Assembly: GCA_039566865.1 (NCBI GenBank)
Contig: CM076944.1
Location: 20,668,501-20,732,500 of the forward strand
Length of the DNA stretch: 64,000 nt
Direction: 5' to 3'
Origin: Aurelia coerulea
Lineage: Eukaryota; Cnidaria; Scyphozoa; Semaeostomeae; Ulmaridae
Positions 48,374 through 61,067 of this stretch are shown here, in pieces. Each line of letters begins with the position of its first letter. Position 1 is the first letter of the stretch. A program made the translations under genes and the position numbers. A model generated the notes under the pieces. It saw only the letters and a list, made by a program, of their open reading frames with translations, did no database searches and had not been told where the DNA came from.

Positions 48374-50047
48374 ATGTTCATTTTCTCAATGAAAACAAAA
48401 TATAAACACATATAGTGTGGACTACCGCACTTTATTAGCTGCAATTCATATTATAAAGAGTATTGCACTCATCGTTCTTTACAACTTTGGTTCTGCCAGC
48501 TACTTCTTTTATAGCACTATATTAGTGCTGAAGCAACCTTTCTAGGAAACATTACTTTAGACATTAGTTCCTTCTTTAGTCTTATTTTAGCTTTACTGCA
48601 TCAACAAACATCGATTTATTAAATTTTTATTTTCTCAAAGAAAACAAAATTTAAACACAAAAAGTTTGGATTAACGCACTTTATTAGCTAAAATAAATAT
48701 TATAAAGAGTATTGCGCTAATCGTTCTTTAAAACTTTAGTTCTGCCAGCTACTTCTTTTTATAGCACTATATTAGTGCTGCAGCAACCATTGTATGAAAC
48801 ATTACTTTAGACATTAGTTCTTTCTTTAGTCTTATTTTAGCTTTACTTCATCAATAAACATCGATTATTTGAATGTTTATTTTCTCAAAGAAAATGAAAT
48901 ATAAATACAAAAAGTGTGAAGTTCCGCACTTTATTAACTACAATTCATATTATATAAAGAGTATTGCGCTAATCGTTCTTTACAACTTTGGTTCTGCCAG
49001 CTACTTCTTTTATAGCACTATATTAGTGCTGCAGCAACCTTTCTAGGAAACATTGCTATAGACATTACTTCTTTCTTTAGGCTTATTTTAGATTTACTGC
49101 ATCAACAAACATTGATTAATTAAATGTTCATTTTCTCAAAGAAAACAAAATATAAACACAAATAGTGTCGATTAACGCACTTTATTAGCTTCAATTCATA
49201 TTATAAAAAGTATTGCGCTTATTGTTCTTTAAAACCGTAGTTCTGCCAGTGACTTCTTTTATAGCACTATATTAGTGCTGCAGCAACCATTCTTTGAAAC
49301 ATTGCTATAGACATTACTTCTTTCTTTAGGCTTATTTTAGCTTTATTGCATCAACAAACATCGATTAATTAAATGTTCATTTTCTCAATGAAAACAAAAT
49401 ATAAACACATATAGTGTGGACTACCGCACTTTATTAGCTGCAATTCATATTATAAAAAGTATTGCACTCATCGTTCTTTACAACTTTGGTTCTGCCAGCT
49501 ACTTCTTTTATAGCACTATATTAGTGCTGAAGCAACCTTTCTAGGAAACATTACTTTAGACATTAGTTCCTTCTTTAGTCTTATTTTAGCTTTACTGCAT
49601 CAACAAACATCGATTTATTAAATTTTTATTTTCTCAAAGAAAACAAAATTTAAACACAAAAAGTGTGGACTACCGAACTTTGTTAGTTACAATTCATATT
49701 ATGAAGAGTATTGCACTCATCGTTCTCTACAACTTTGGTTCTGCAAGCTACTTCTTTTATAGCACTATATTAGTGCTGCAGCGACCATTGTATGAAACAT
49801 TACTTTAGACATTAGTTCTTTCTTTAGTCTTATTTTAGCTTTACTTCATCAATAAACATCGATTATTTGAATGTTTATTTTCTCAAAGAAAATGAAATAT
49901 AAATCCAAAAAGTGTGAAGTTCCGCACTTTATTAACTACAATTCATATTATATAAAGAGTATTGCGCTAATCGTTCTTTACAACTTTGGTTCTGCCAGCT
50001 ACTTCTTTTATAGCACTATATTAGTGCTGCAGCAACCTTTCTAGGAA
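48374..50047 (+). repeat. ~1.0 kb tandem pair, copy 2
   Basis: Counterpart of 27231-28905 at offset about 21,143-21,142. It has the same order and the same replaced third monomer, with an extra substitution AATCCAAAAAG near 49902. Confidence 0.75.
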
Positions 50048-50262
50048 ACATTTCTATAGACATTAGTTCTTTCTTTAGTCTTATTTTAGCTTTACTGCAT
50101 CAACAAACATCGATTAATTAAATGTTTATTTTCTCAAAGAAAACAAAATTTAAACACAAAAAGTTTGGATTAACGCACTTTATTAGCTAAAATAAATATT
50201 ATAAAGAGTATTGCGCTAATCGTTCTTTAAAACTTTAGTTCTGCCAGCTACTTCTTTTTATA

Positions 50263-53002
50263 GCACTATATTAGTGCTGCAGCAACCATTGTAGGAAACA
50301 TTACTTTAGACATTAGTTCTTTCTTTAGTCTTATTTTAGCTTTACTTCATCAATAAACATCGATTATTTAAATGTTTATTTTATCAAAGAAAATAAATAT
50401 AAATACAAAAAGTGTGGATTAATGCACTTTATTAGCTACAATTCATATTATAAAGAGTATTGCGCTTATCGTTCTTTAAAACCGTAGTTCTGCCAGTGAA
50501 TTCTTTTATAGCACTATAATAGTGCTGCAGCAACCATTTTTTGAAACATTGCTATAGACATTACTTCTTTCTTTAGGCTTCTTTTAGTTTTAATGCATCA
50601 ACAAACATCGATTAATAAAATGTTCATTTTCTCAAAGAAAACAAAATATAAACACAAATAGTGTAGACTACCGCACTTTATTAGCTGCAATTCATATTAT
50701 AAAGAGTATTGCACTCATCGTTCTTTACAACTTTGGTTCTGCCAGCTACTTCTTTTATAGAACTATATTAGTGCTGTAGCAATAATTGTATGAAACATTA
50801 CTTTTAGACATTAGTTCTTTCTTTAGTCTTGTTTTAGCTTTACTGCATCAATAAGCATCGATCATTTGAATGTTTATTTTCTCAAAGGAAATGAAATATA
50901 AATACAAAATATGTGAAGTTCCGCGCTTTATTAGCTACAATTCATATTATATAAAGAGTATTGCACTAATCGTTCTTTACAACTTTGGTTCTTCCAGCTA
51001 CTTCTTTTATAGCACTATATTAGTGCTGCAGCAACCTTTCTAGGAAACATTACTACAGACATTAGTTCTTTCTTTAGTCTTATTTTAGCTTTACTGCATC
51101 AACAAACATCGATTAATTAAATGTTTATTTTCTCAAAGAAAACAAAATATAAACAAATAAAGTGTGGCTTAACGCATTTTATTAGCTACAATTCATATCA
51201 TAAAAAGCAAGGCCCTCATCGTTCTTAAAAACTTTAGTTCTGCCAGCTACTTCTTTCCTAGCACTATATTAGTGCTGAAGCAACCTTTCTAGGAAAAATT
51301 ACTATAGACATTAGTTCTTTCTTTAGTCTTATTTTAGCTTTACTGCATCAACAAACATCGATTAATTAAATGTTTATTTTCTCAAAGAAAACAAAATATA
51401 AACAAATAAAGTGTGGCTTAACGCATTTTATTAGCTACAATTCATATCATAAAAAGCAAGGCCCTCATCGTTCTTAAAAACTTTAGTTCTGCCAGCTACT
51501 TCTTTCCTAGCACTATATTAGTGCTGAAGCAACCTTTCTTGGAAACATTACTATAGACATTAGTTCATCCATTGTCTTTTGTTAGCTTTACGGCATCAAC
51601 AAACATCAATTAATTAAATGTTTATTTTCTCAAAGAAAACGAAATATAAACACAAAAAGTGTGGATTACTGCACTTTATTAGCTACAATTCATATTATAA
51701 AGAGTATTGCACTCATCGATCTTTAAAACTTTAGTTCTGCCAGCTACTTCTTTTATAGCACTATATTAGTGCTGCAGCAACCTTTCTAGGAAACATTACT
51801 ATGGACATTAGTTCTTTCATTTGACTTATTTTAGCTTTACTGCATCTACAAACATCGATTAATTAAATGTTTATTTTTTAGAAGAAAACAAAATATAAGC
51901 ACAAAAAGTGTAGATTAACGCACTTTATTAGCTACAATTCATATTATAAAGAGTATTCCACTGATCGTTCTTTACAACTTTGGTTCTGCCAACTACTTCT
52001 TTTATAGCACTATATTAGTGCTGAAGCAACCTTTCTAGGAAAAATTACTATAGACATTACTTCTTTCTTTAGGCTTATTTTAGCTTTAGTGCATCAACAA
52101 ACATCGATTAATTAAATGTTCATTTTCTCAATGAAAACAAAATATAAACACAAATAGTGTGGACTACCGCACTTAATTAGCTACAATTCATATTATAAAG
52201 AGAATTGCACTCATCGTTCTTTACAACTTTGGTTCTGCCAGCTACTTCTTTTATGGCACTATATTAGTGCTGCAGCAACCTTTCTAGGAAACATTACTAT
52301 AGACATTAGTTCTTTCTTTAGTCTTATTTTAACTTTACTGCATCAACAAACATCGACTAATTAAATGTTTATTTTTTAGAAGAAAACAAAATATAAGCAC
52401 AAAAAGTGTATATTAACGCACTTTATTAGCTACAATTCATATTATAAAGAGTATTGCACTGATCTTTCTTTACAACTTTGGTTCTGCCAGCTACTTCTTT
52501 TATAGCACCATATTAGTGCTGAAGCAACCTTTCTAGGAAACATTACTATAGACATTAGTTCTCTCTTTAGGCTTATTTTAGCTTTACTGCATCAGCAAAC
52601 ATCGATTAATTAAATGTTCATTTTCTCAAAGAAAACAAAATATATTCACAAATAGTGTCGATTAACGCACTTTATTAGCTACAATTCATATTATAATGAG
52701 TATTGCGCTCATTGTTCTTTAAAAACGTAGTTCTGCCAGTAACTTCTTTTATAGCACTATATTAGTGCTGCAGCAACCATTTTTTGAAACATTGCTATAG
52801 ACATTGCTTCTTTCTTTAGGCTTATTTTAGCTTTATTGCATCAACAAATATCGATTAATTAAATGTTCATTTTCTCAATGAAAACAAAATATAAACACAT
52901 ATAGTGTGGACTACCGCACTTTATTAGCTGCAATTCATATTATAAAGAGTATTGCACTCATCGTTCTTTACAACTTTGGTTCTGCCAGCTACTTCTTTTG
53001 TA
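50263..53002 (+). repeat. 2,740 bp higher-order repeat, unit A' (copy 2)
   Basis: Same unit as 29121-31860 at offset 21,142. AAAAGCAAGG falls at 51203, against 30061 in copy 1. Only isolated base differences were noticed, such as GCACTATAATAG near 50513 against GCACTATATTAG near 29371. Confidence 0.9.
51121..51617 (+). repeat. Divergent AAGGCCC monomer doublet 3
   Basis: Counterpart of the 29979 doublet in the second 21.6 kb copy, offset 21,142. Confidence 0.85.
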
Positions 53003-55493
53003 GCACTATATTAGTGCTGCAGCAACCATTGTAGGAAACATTACTTTAGACATTAGTTCTTTCTTTAGTCTTATTTTAGCTTTACTTCATCAATAAACAT
53101 CGATTATTTAAATGTTTATTTTATCAAAGAAAATAAATATAAATACAAAAAGTGTGGATTAATGCACTTTATTAGCTACAATTCATATTATAAAGAGTAT
53201 TGCGCTTATCGTTCTTTAAAACCGTAGTTCTGCCAGTGAATTCTTTTATAGCACTATATTAGTGCTGCAGCAACCATTTTTTGAAACATTGCTATACACA
53301 TTACTTCTTTCTTTAGGCTTCTTTTAGCTTTAATGCATCAACAAACATCGATTAATAAAATGTTCATTTTCTCAAAGAAAACAAAATATAAACACAAATA
53401 GTGTAGACTACCGCACTTTATTAGCTGCAATTCATATTATAAAGAGTATTGCACTCATCGTTCTTTACAACTTTGGTTCTGCCAGCTACTTCTTTTATAG
53501 AACTATATTAGTGCTGTAGCAATAATTCTATGAAACATTACTTTTAGACATTAGTTCTTTCTTTAGTCTTATTTTAGCTTTACTGCATCAATAAGCATCG
53601 ATCATTTGAATGTTTATTTTCTCAAAGGAAATGAAATATAAATACAAAATATGTGAAGTTCCGCGCTTTATTAGCTACAATTCATATTATATAAAGAGTA
53701 TTGCACTAATCGTTCTTTACAACTTTGGTTCTTCCAGCTACTTCTTTTATAGCACTATATTAGTGCTGCAGCAACCTTTCTAGGAAACATTACTACAGAC
53801 ATTAGTTCTTTCTTTAGTCTTATTTTAGCTTTACTGCATCAACAAACATCGATTAATTAAATGTTTATTTTCTCAAAGAAAACAAAATATAAACAAATAA
53901 AGTGTGGCTTAACGCATTTTATTAGCTACAATTCATATCATAAAAAGCAAGGCCCTCATCGTTCTTAAAAACTTTAGTTCTGCCAGCTACTTCTTTCCTA
54001 GCACTATATTAGTGCTGAAGCAACCTTTCTAGGAAAAATTACTATAGACATTAGTTCTTTCTTTAGTCTTATTTTAGCTTTACTGCATCAACAAACATCG
54101 ATTAATTAAATGTTTATTTTCTCAAAGAAAACAAAATATAAACAAATAAAGTGTGGCTTAACGCATTTTATTAGCTACAATTCATATCATAAAAAGCAAG
54201 GCCCTCATCGTTCTTAAAAACTTTAGTTCTGCCAGCTACTTCTTTCCTAGCACTATATTAGTGCTGAAGCAACCTTTCTTGGAAACATTACTATAGACAT
54301 TAGTTCATCCATTGTCTTTTGTTAGCTTTACGGCATCAACAAACATCAATTAATTAAATGTTTATTTTCTCAAAGAAAACGAAATATAAACACAAAAAGT
54401 GTGGATTACTGCACTTTATTAGCTACAATTCATATTATAAAGAGTATTGCACTCATCGATCTTTAAAACTTTAGTTCTGCCAGCTACTTCTTTTATAGCA
54501 CTATATTAGTGCTGCAGCAACCTTTCTAGGAAACATTACTATGGACATTAGTTCTTTCATTTGACTTATTTTAGCTTTACTGCATTTACAAACATCGATT
54601 AATTAAATGTTTATTTTTTAGAAGAAAACAAAATATAAGCACAAAAAGTGTAGATTAACGCACTTTATTAGCTACAATTCATATTATAAAGAGTATTACA
54701 CTGATCGTTCTTTACAACTTTGGTTCTGCCAACTACTTCTTTTATAGCACTATATTAGTGCTGAAGCAACCTTTCTAGGAAAAATTACTATAGACATTAC
54801 TTCTTTCTTTAGGCTTATTTTAGCTTTAGTGCATCAACAAACATCGATTAATTAAATGTTCATTTTCTCAATGAAAACAAAATATAAACACAAATAGTGT
54901 GGACTACCGCACTTAATTAGCTACAATTCATATTATAAAGAGAATTGCACTCATCGTTCTTTACAACTTTGGTTCTGCCAGCTACTTCTTTTATGGCACT
55001 ATATTAGTGCTGCAGCAACCTTTCTAGGAAACATTACTATAGACATTAGTTCTCTCTTTAGGCTTATTTTAGCTTTACTGCATCAGCAAACATCGATTAA
55101 TTAAATGTTCATTTTCTCAAAGAAAACAAAATATATTCACAAATAGTGTTTATTAACGCACTTTATTAGCTACAATTCATATTATAATGAGTATTGCGCT
55201 CATTGTTCTTTAAAAACGTAGTTCTGCCAGTAACTTCTTTTATAGCACTATATTAGTGCTGCAGCAACCATTTTTTGAAACATTGCTATAGACATTGCTT
55301 CTTTCTTTAGGCTTATTTTAGCTTTATTGCATCAACAAACATCGATTAATTAAATGTTCATTTTCGCAATGAAAACAAAATATAAACACATATAGTGTGG
55401 ACTACCGCACTTTATTAGCTGCAATTCATATTATAAAGAGTATTGCACTCATCGTTCTTTACAACTTTGGTTCTGCCAGCTACTTCTTTTGTA
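53003..55493 (+). repeat. 2,740 bp higher-order repeat, unit B' (copy 2)
   Basis: Same unit as 31861-34351. It carries the identical one-monomer loss, so that loss happened before the 21.6 kb duplication. Its AAAAGCAAGG lies at 53943, 2,740 bases after 51203. Confidence 0.9.
53861..54357 (+). repeat. Divergent AAGGCCC monomer doublet 4
   Basis: Counterpart of the 32719 doublet in the second 21.6 kb copy, offset 21,142. Confidence 0.85.
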
Positions 55494-57098
55494 GCACTAT
55501 ATTAGTGCTGCAGCAACCATTCTTTGAAACATTGCTATAGACATTACTTCTTTCTTTAGGCTTATTTTAGCTTTACTACATCAACAAACATCGATTAATT
55601 AAATGTTCATTTTCTCAATGAAAACAAAATATAAACACAAATAGTGTGGACTACCGCACTTAATTAGCTACAATTCATATTATAAAGAGAATTGCACTCA
55701 TCGTTCTTTACAACTTTGGTTCTGCCAGCTACTTCTTTTATGGCACTATATTAGTGCTGCAGCAACCTTTCTAGGAAACATTACTATAGACATTAGTTCT
55801 TTCTTTAGTCTTATTTTAACTTTACTGCATCAACAAACATCGACTAATTAAATGTTTATTTTTTAGAAGAAAACAAAATATAAGCACAAAAAGTGTATAT
55901 TAACGCACTTTATTAGCTACAATTCATATTATAAAGAGTATTGCACTGATCGTTCTTTACAACTTTGGTTCTGCCAGCTACTTCTTTTATAGCACCATAT
56001 TAGTGCTGAAGCAACCTTTCTAGGAAACATTACTATAGACATTGCTTCTTTCTTTAGGCTTATTTTAGCTTTATTGCATCAACAAACATCGATTAATTAA
56101 ATGTTCATTTTCTCAATGAAAACAAAATATAAACACATATAGTGTGGACTACCGCACTTTATTAGCTGCAATTCATATTATAAAGAGTATTGCACTCATC
56201 GTTCTTTACAACTTTGGTTCTGCCAGCTACTTCTTTTATAGCACTATATTAGTGCTGAAGCAACCTTTCTAGGAAACATTACTTCAGACATTAGTTCCTT
56301 CTTTAGTCTTATTTTAGCTTTACTGCATCAACAAACATCGATATATTAAATTTTTATTTTCTCAAAGAAAACAAAATTTAAACACAAAAAGTGTGGACTA
56401 CCGAACTTTGTTAGTTACAATTCATATTATGAAGAGTATTGCACTCATCGTTCTCTACAACTTTGGTTCTGCAAGCTACTTCTTTTATAGCACTATATTA
56501 GAGCTAGAGCAACCATTGTATGAAACATTACTTTAGACATTAGTTCTTTCTTTAGTCTTATTTTAGCTTTACTTCATCAATAAACATCGATTATTTGAAT
56601 GTTTATTTTCTCAAAGAAAATGAAATATAAATACAAAAAGTGTGAAGTTCCGCACTTTATTAACTACAATTCATATTATATAAAGAGTATTGCGCTAATC
56701 GTTCTTTACAACTTTGGTTCTGTCAGCTACTTCTTTTATAGCACTATATTAGTGCTGCAGCAACCTTTCTAGGAAACATTACTATAGACATTAGTTCTTT
56801 CTTTAGTCTTATTTTAGCTTTACTGCATCAACAAACATCGATTAATTAAATGTTTATTTTCTCAAAGAAAACAAAATTTAAACACAAAAAGTGTAGATTA
56901 ACGCACTTTATTAGCTACAATTCATATTATAAAGAGTATTATACTGATCGTTCTTTACAACTTTGGTTCTGCCAACTACTTCTTTTATAGCACTATATTA
57001 GTGCTGAAGCAACCTTTCTAGGAAAAATTACTATAGACATTAGTTCTTTCTTTAGTCTTATTTTAGCTTTACTGCATCAACAAACATCGATTAATTAA

Positions 57099-57347
57099 AT
57101 GTTTATTTTCTCAAAGAAAACAAAATATAAACACAAAAAGTGTGGACTACCGCACTTAATTAGCTACAATTCATATTATAAAGAGAATTGCACTCATCGT
57201 TCTTTACAACTTTGGTTCTGCCAGCTAGTTCTTTTATGGCACTATATTAGTGCTGCAGCAACCTTTCTAGGAAACATTACTATTGACATTAGTTCTTTCT
57301 TTAGTCTTATTTTAGCTTTACTGCATCAACAAACATCGATTAATTAA
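57099..57347 (+). other. Monomer with open 82-codon frame (probably noncoding)
   Basis: Open-subfamily unit in the right block, with valine 44 (CAGCTAGTTCTT) and isoleucine 50 (spacer TAT in the dyad rather than TAA). Followed by a TTTTTTAGAAG-type unit, the usual arrangement. Confidence 0.77.
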
Positions 57348-59084
57348 ATGTTTATTTTTTAGAAGAAAACAAAATATAACCACAAAAAGTGTAGATTAAC
57401 GCACTTTATTAGCTACAATTCATATTATAAAGAGTATTGCACTGATCGTTCTTTACAACTTTGGTTCTGCCAACTACTTCTTTTATAGCACTATATTAGT
57501 GCTGAAGCAACCTTTCTAGGAAAAATTACTATAGACATTACTTCTTTCTTTAGGCTTATTTTAGCTTTAGTGCATCAACAAACATCGATTAATTAAATGT
57601 TCATTTTCTCAAAGAAAACAAAATATAAACACAAATAGTGTCGATTAACGCACTTTATTAGCTACAATTCATATTATAAAGAGTATTGCACTCATTGTTC
57701 TTTAAAACCGTAGTTCTGCCAGTGACTTCTTTTGTAGCACTATATTAGTGCTGCAGCAACCATTCTTTGAAACATTGCTATAGACATTACTTCTTTCTTT
57801 AGGCTTATTTTAGCTTTACTGCATCAACAAACATCGATTAATTAAATGTTCATTTTCTCAATGAAAACAAAATATAAACACAAATAGTGTGGACTACCGC
57901 ACTTAATTAGCTACAATTCATATTATAAAGAGAATTGCACTCATCGTTCTTTACAACTTTGGTTCTGCCAGCTACTTCTTTTATGGCACTATATTAGTGC
58001 TGCAGCAACCTTTCTAGGAAACATTACTATAGACATTAGTTCTTTCTTTAGTCTTATTTTAACTTTACTGCATCAACAAACATCGATTAATTAAATGTTT
58101 ATTTTTTAGAAGAAAACAAAATATAAGCACAAAAAGTGTATATTAACGCACTTTATTAGCTACAATTCATATTATAAAGAGAATTGCACTCATCGTTCTT
58201 TACAACTTTGGTTCTGCCAGCTACTTCTTTTATGGCACTATATTAGTGCTGCAGCAACCTTTCTAGGAAACATTACTATAGACCTTAGTTCTTTCTTTAG
58301 TCTTATTTTAGCTTTACTGCATCAACAAACATCGATTAATTAAATGTTCATTTTCTCAATGAAACAAAATATAAACACAAATAGTGTGGACTACCGCACT
58401 TAATTAGTTACAATTCATATTATAAAGAGAATTGCACTCATCGTTCTTTACAACTTTGGTTCTTCCAGCTACTTCTTTTATGGCACTATATTAGTGCTGC
58501 AGCAACCTTTCTAGGAAACATTACTATAGACATTAGTTCTTTCTTTAGTCTTATTTTAACTTTACTGCATCAACAAACATCGATTAATTAAATGTTTATT
58601 TTTTAGAAGAAAACAAAATAAAAGCACAAAAAGTGTATATTAACGCACTTTATTAGCTACAATTTATATTATAAAGAGTATTGCACTGATCGTTCTTTAC
58701 AACTTTGGTTCTGCCAGCTACTTCTTTTATAGCACTATATTAGTGCTGAAGCAACCTTTCTAGGAAACATTACTATAGACATTAGTTCTCTCTTTAGGCT
58801 TATTTTAGCTTTACTGCATCAGCAAACATCGATTAATTAAATGTTCATTTTCTCAAAGAAAACAAAATATATTCACAAATAGTGTCAATTAACGCACTTT
58901 ATTAGCTTCAATTCATATTATAATGAGTATTGCGCTCATTGTTCTTTAAAACCGTAGTTCCGCCAGTAACTTCTTTTATAGCACTATATTAGTGCTGCAG
59001 CAACCATTGTAGGAAAAATTACTATAGACATTAGTTCTTTCTTTAGTCTTATTTTAGCTTTACTGCATCAACAAACATCGATTT

Positions 59085-61067
59085 ATTAAATTTTTATTTT
59101 CTCAAAGAAAACAAAATATAAACACAAATAGTGTCGATTAACGCACTTTATTAGCTACAATTCATATTATAAAGAGTATTGCGCTCATTGTTCTCTAAAA
59201 CCGTAGTTCTGCCAGTGACTTCTTTTGTAGCACTATATTAGTGCTGCAGCAACCATTCTTTGAAACATTGCTATAGACATTACTTCTTTCTTTAGGCTTA
59301 TTTTAGCTTTACTGCATCAACAAACATCGATTAATTAAATGTTCATTTTCTCAATGAAAACAAAATATAAACACAAAAAGTGTGTACTACCGAACTTTGT
59401 TAGTTACAATTCATATTATGAAGAGTATTGTACTCATCGTTCTCTACAACTTTGGTTCTGCAAGCTACTTCTTTTATAGCACTATATTAGAGCTAGAGCA
59501 ACCATTGTATGAAACATTACTTTAGACATTAGTTCTTTCTTTAGTCTTATTTTAGCTTTACTTCATCAATAAACATCGATTATTTGAATGTTTATTTTCT
59601 CAAAGAAAATGAAATATAAATACAAAAAGTGTGAAGTTCCGCACTTTATTAACTACAATTCATATTATATAAAGAGTATTGCGCTAATCGTTCTTTACAA
59701 CTTTGGTTCTGCCAGCTACTATATTAGTGCTGCAGCAACCTTTCTAGGAAACATTACTATAGACATTAGTTCTTTCTTTAGTCTTATTTTAGCTTTACTG
59801 CATCAATAAGCATCGATTATTTGAATGTTTATTTTCTCAAAGAAAATGAAATATAAATACAAAAAGTGTGAAGTTCCGCACTTTATTAGCTACAATTCAT
59901 ATTATATAAAGAGTATTGCGCTAATCGTTCTTTACAACTTTGGTTCTGCCAGCTACTTCTTTTATAGCACTATATTAGTGCTGCAGCAACCTTTCTAGGA
60001 AACATTACTACAGACATTAGTTCTTTCTTTAGTCTTATTTTAGCTCTACTGCATCAACAAACATCGATTAATTAAATGTTTATTTTCTAAAAGAAAACAA
60101 AATATAAATACAAACAGTGTGGATTAACGCACTTTATTAGCTACAATTCATATTATAAAGAGTATTGCGCTCATCGTTCTTTAAAACTTTAGTTCTGCCA
60201 GCTACTTCTTTTTATATCACTATATTAGTGCTGCAGGAACTATTCTTGGAAACATTACTATAGACATTATTTCTTTCTTTAGTCTTATTTTAGCTTTACT
60301 GCATCAATAAACATCGATTAATTAAATGTTCATTTTCTCAAAGAAAACAAAATATAAACACAAAAAGTGTGGACTACCGCACTTTATTAGCTACAATTCA
60401 TATCATAAAGAGTATTGCACTCATCGTTCTTTAAAACTTTGGTTCTGCCAACTACTTCTTTTATAGCACTATATTAGTGCTGAAGCAACCTTTCTAGGAA
60501 AAATTACTATAGACATTACTTCTTTCTTTAGGCTTATTTTAGCTTTAGTGCATCAACAAACATCGATTAATTAAATGTTCATTTTCTCAAAGAAAACAAA
60601 ATATAAACACAAATAGTGTCGATTAACGCACTTTATTAGCTACAATTCATATTATAAAGAGTATTGCGCTCATTGTTCTCTAAAACCGTAGTTCTGCCAG
60701 TGACTTCTTTTGTAGCACTATATTAGTGCTGCAGCAACCTTTCTAAGAAACATTACTATAGACATTAGTTCTTTCATCAGTCTTATTTTAGCTTTACTGC
60801 ATCTACAAACATCGATTAATTAAATGTATTTTGTCTCAAAGAAAACAAAATATAAACGCAAAAAGTGTCGATTAACGCTATTTATTAGCTACAATTCATA
60901 TTATAAAGAGTATTGCGCTCATCGTTCTTTAAAACCGTAGTTCTGCAAGTGACTTCTTTTATAGCACTATATTAGTGCTGCAGCTACCTTTCTAGGAAAC
61001 ATTACTATAGACATTAGTTCTTTCATCAGTCTTATTTTAGCTTTACTGCATCAACAAACATCGATTA
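59085..61067 (+). repeat. 1,983 bp tandem unit, first
   Basis: TTAAATTTTTATTTTC marks both units (AAATTTTT at 59088 and 61071). The shortened 237 bp monomers at 59588 and 61571 confirm the 1,983 bp offset. Strong identity runs to about 60738; the last ~330 bp (60739-61067) contain a TGTATTTTGTCTC monomer and CTTTCATCAGTC variants not repeated in the second unit. Confidence 0.87.
59588..59809 (+). other. Shortened monomer with open 73-codon frame via two indels
   Basis: The whole unit is 237 bp (59588-59824). A 2 bp insertion (ATTATATAAAGAG) shifts the frame and a 14 bp deletion at GCTAC/TATATT (about 59718) restores it, so the N- and C-terminal parts are in the usual frame and the middle (YIKSIALIVLYNFGSASYY) is not. 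It ends at CAATAAGC. The deletion removes the left arm of the conserved dyad; AC at both breakpoints suggests short homology. Probably noncoding. Confidence 0.75.

Larger units (their letters stand above)
34892..56021 (+). repeat. 21.6 kb tandem segmental duplication, copy 2
   Basis: Second copy of 13256-34879, shortened to 21,130 bp by a net loss of two monomers. Relative to copy 1 it lacks one monomer near 39360, one near 42650 and one near 46905, and has one extra unit near 43900-44150. It also has patches at about 39530-39570 and 47641-47670 that look copied from neighbouring monomers. Other differences are scattered single bases, for example 16528 T against 38164 A. It ends at 56021, where copy 1 enters the junction sequence. 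Confidence 0.93.
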
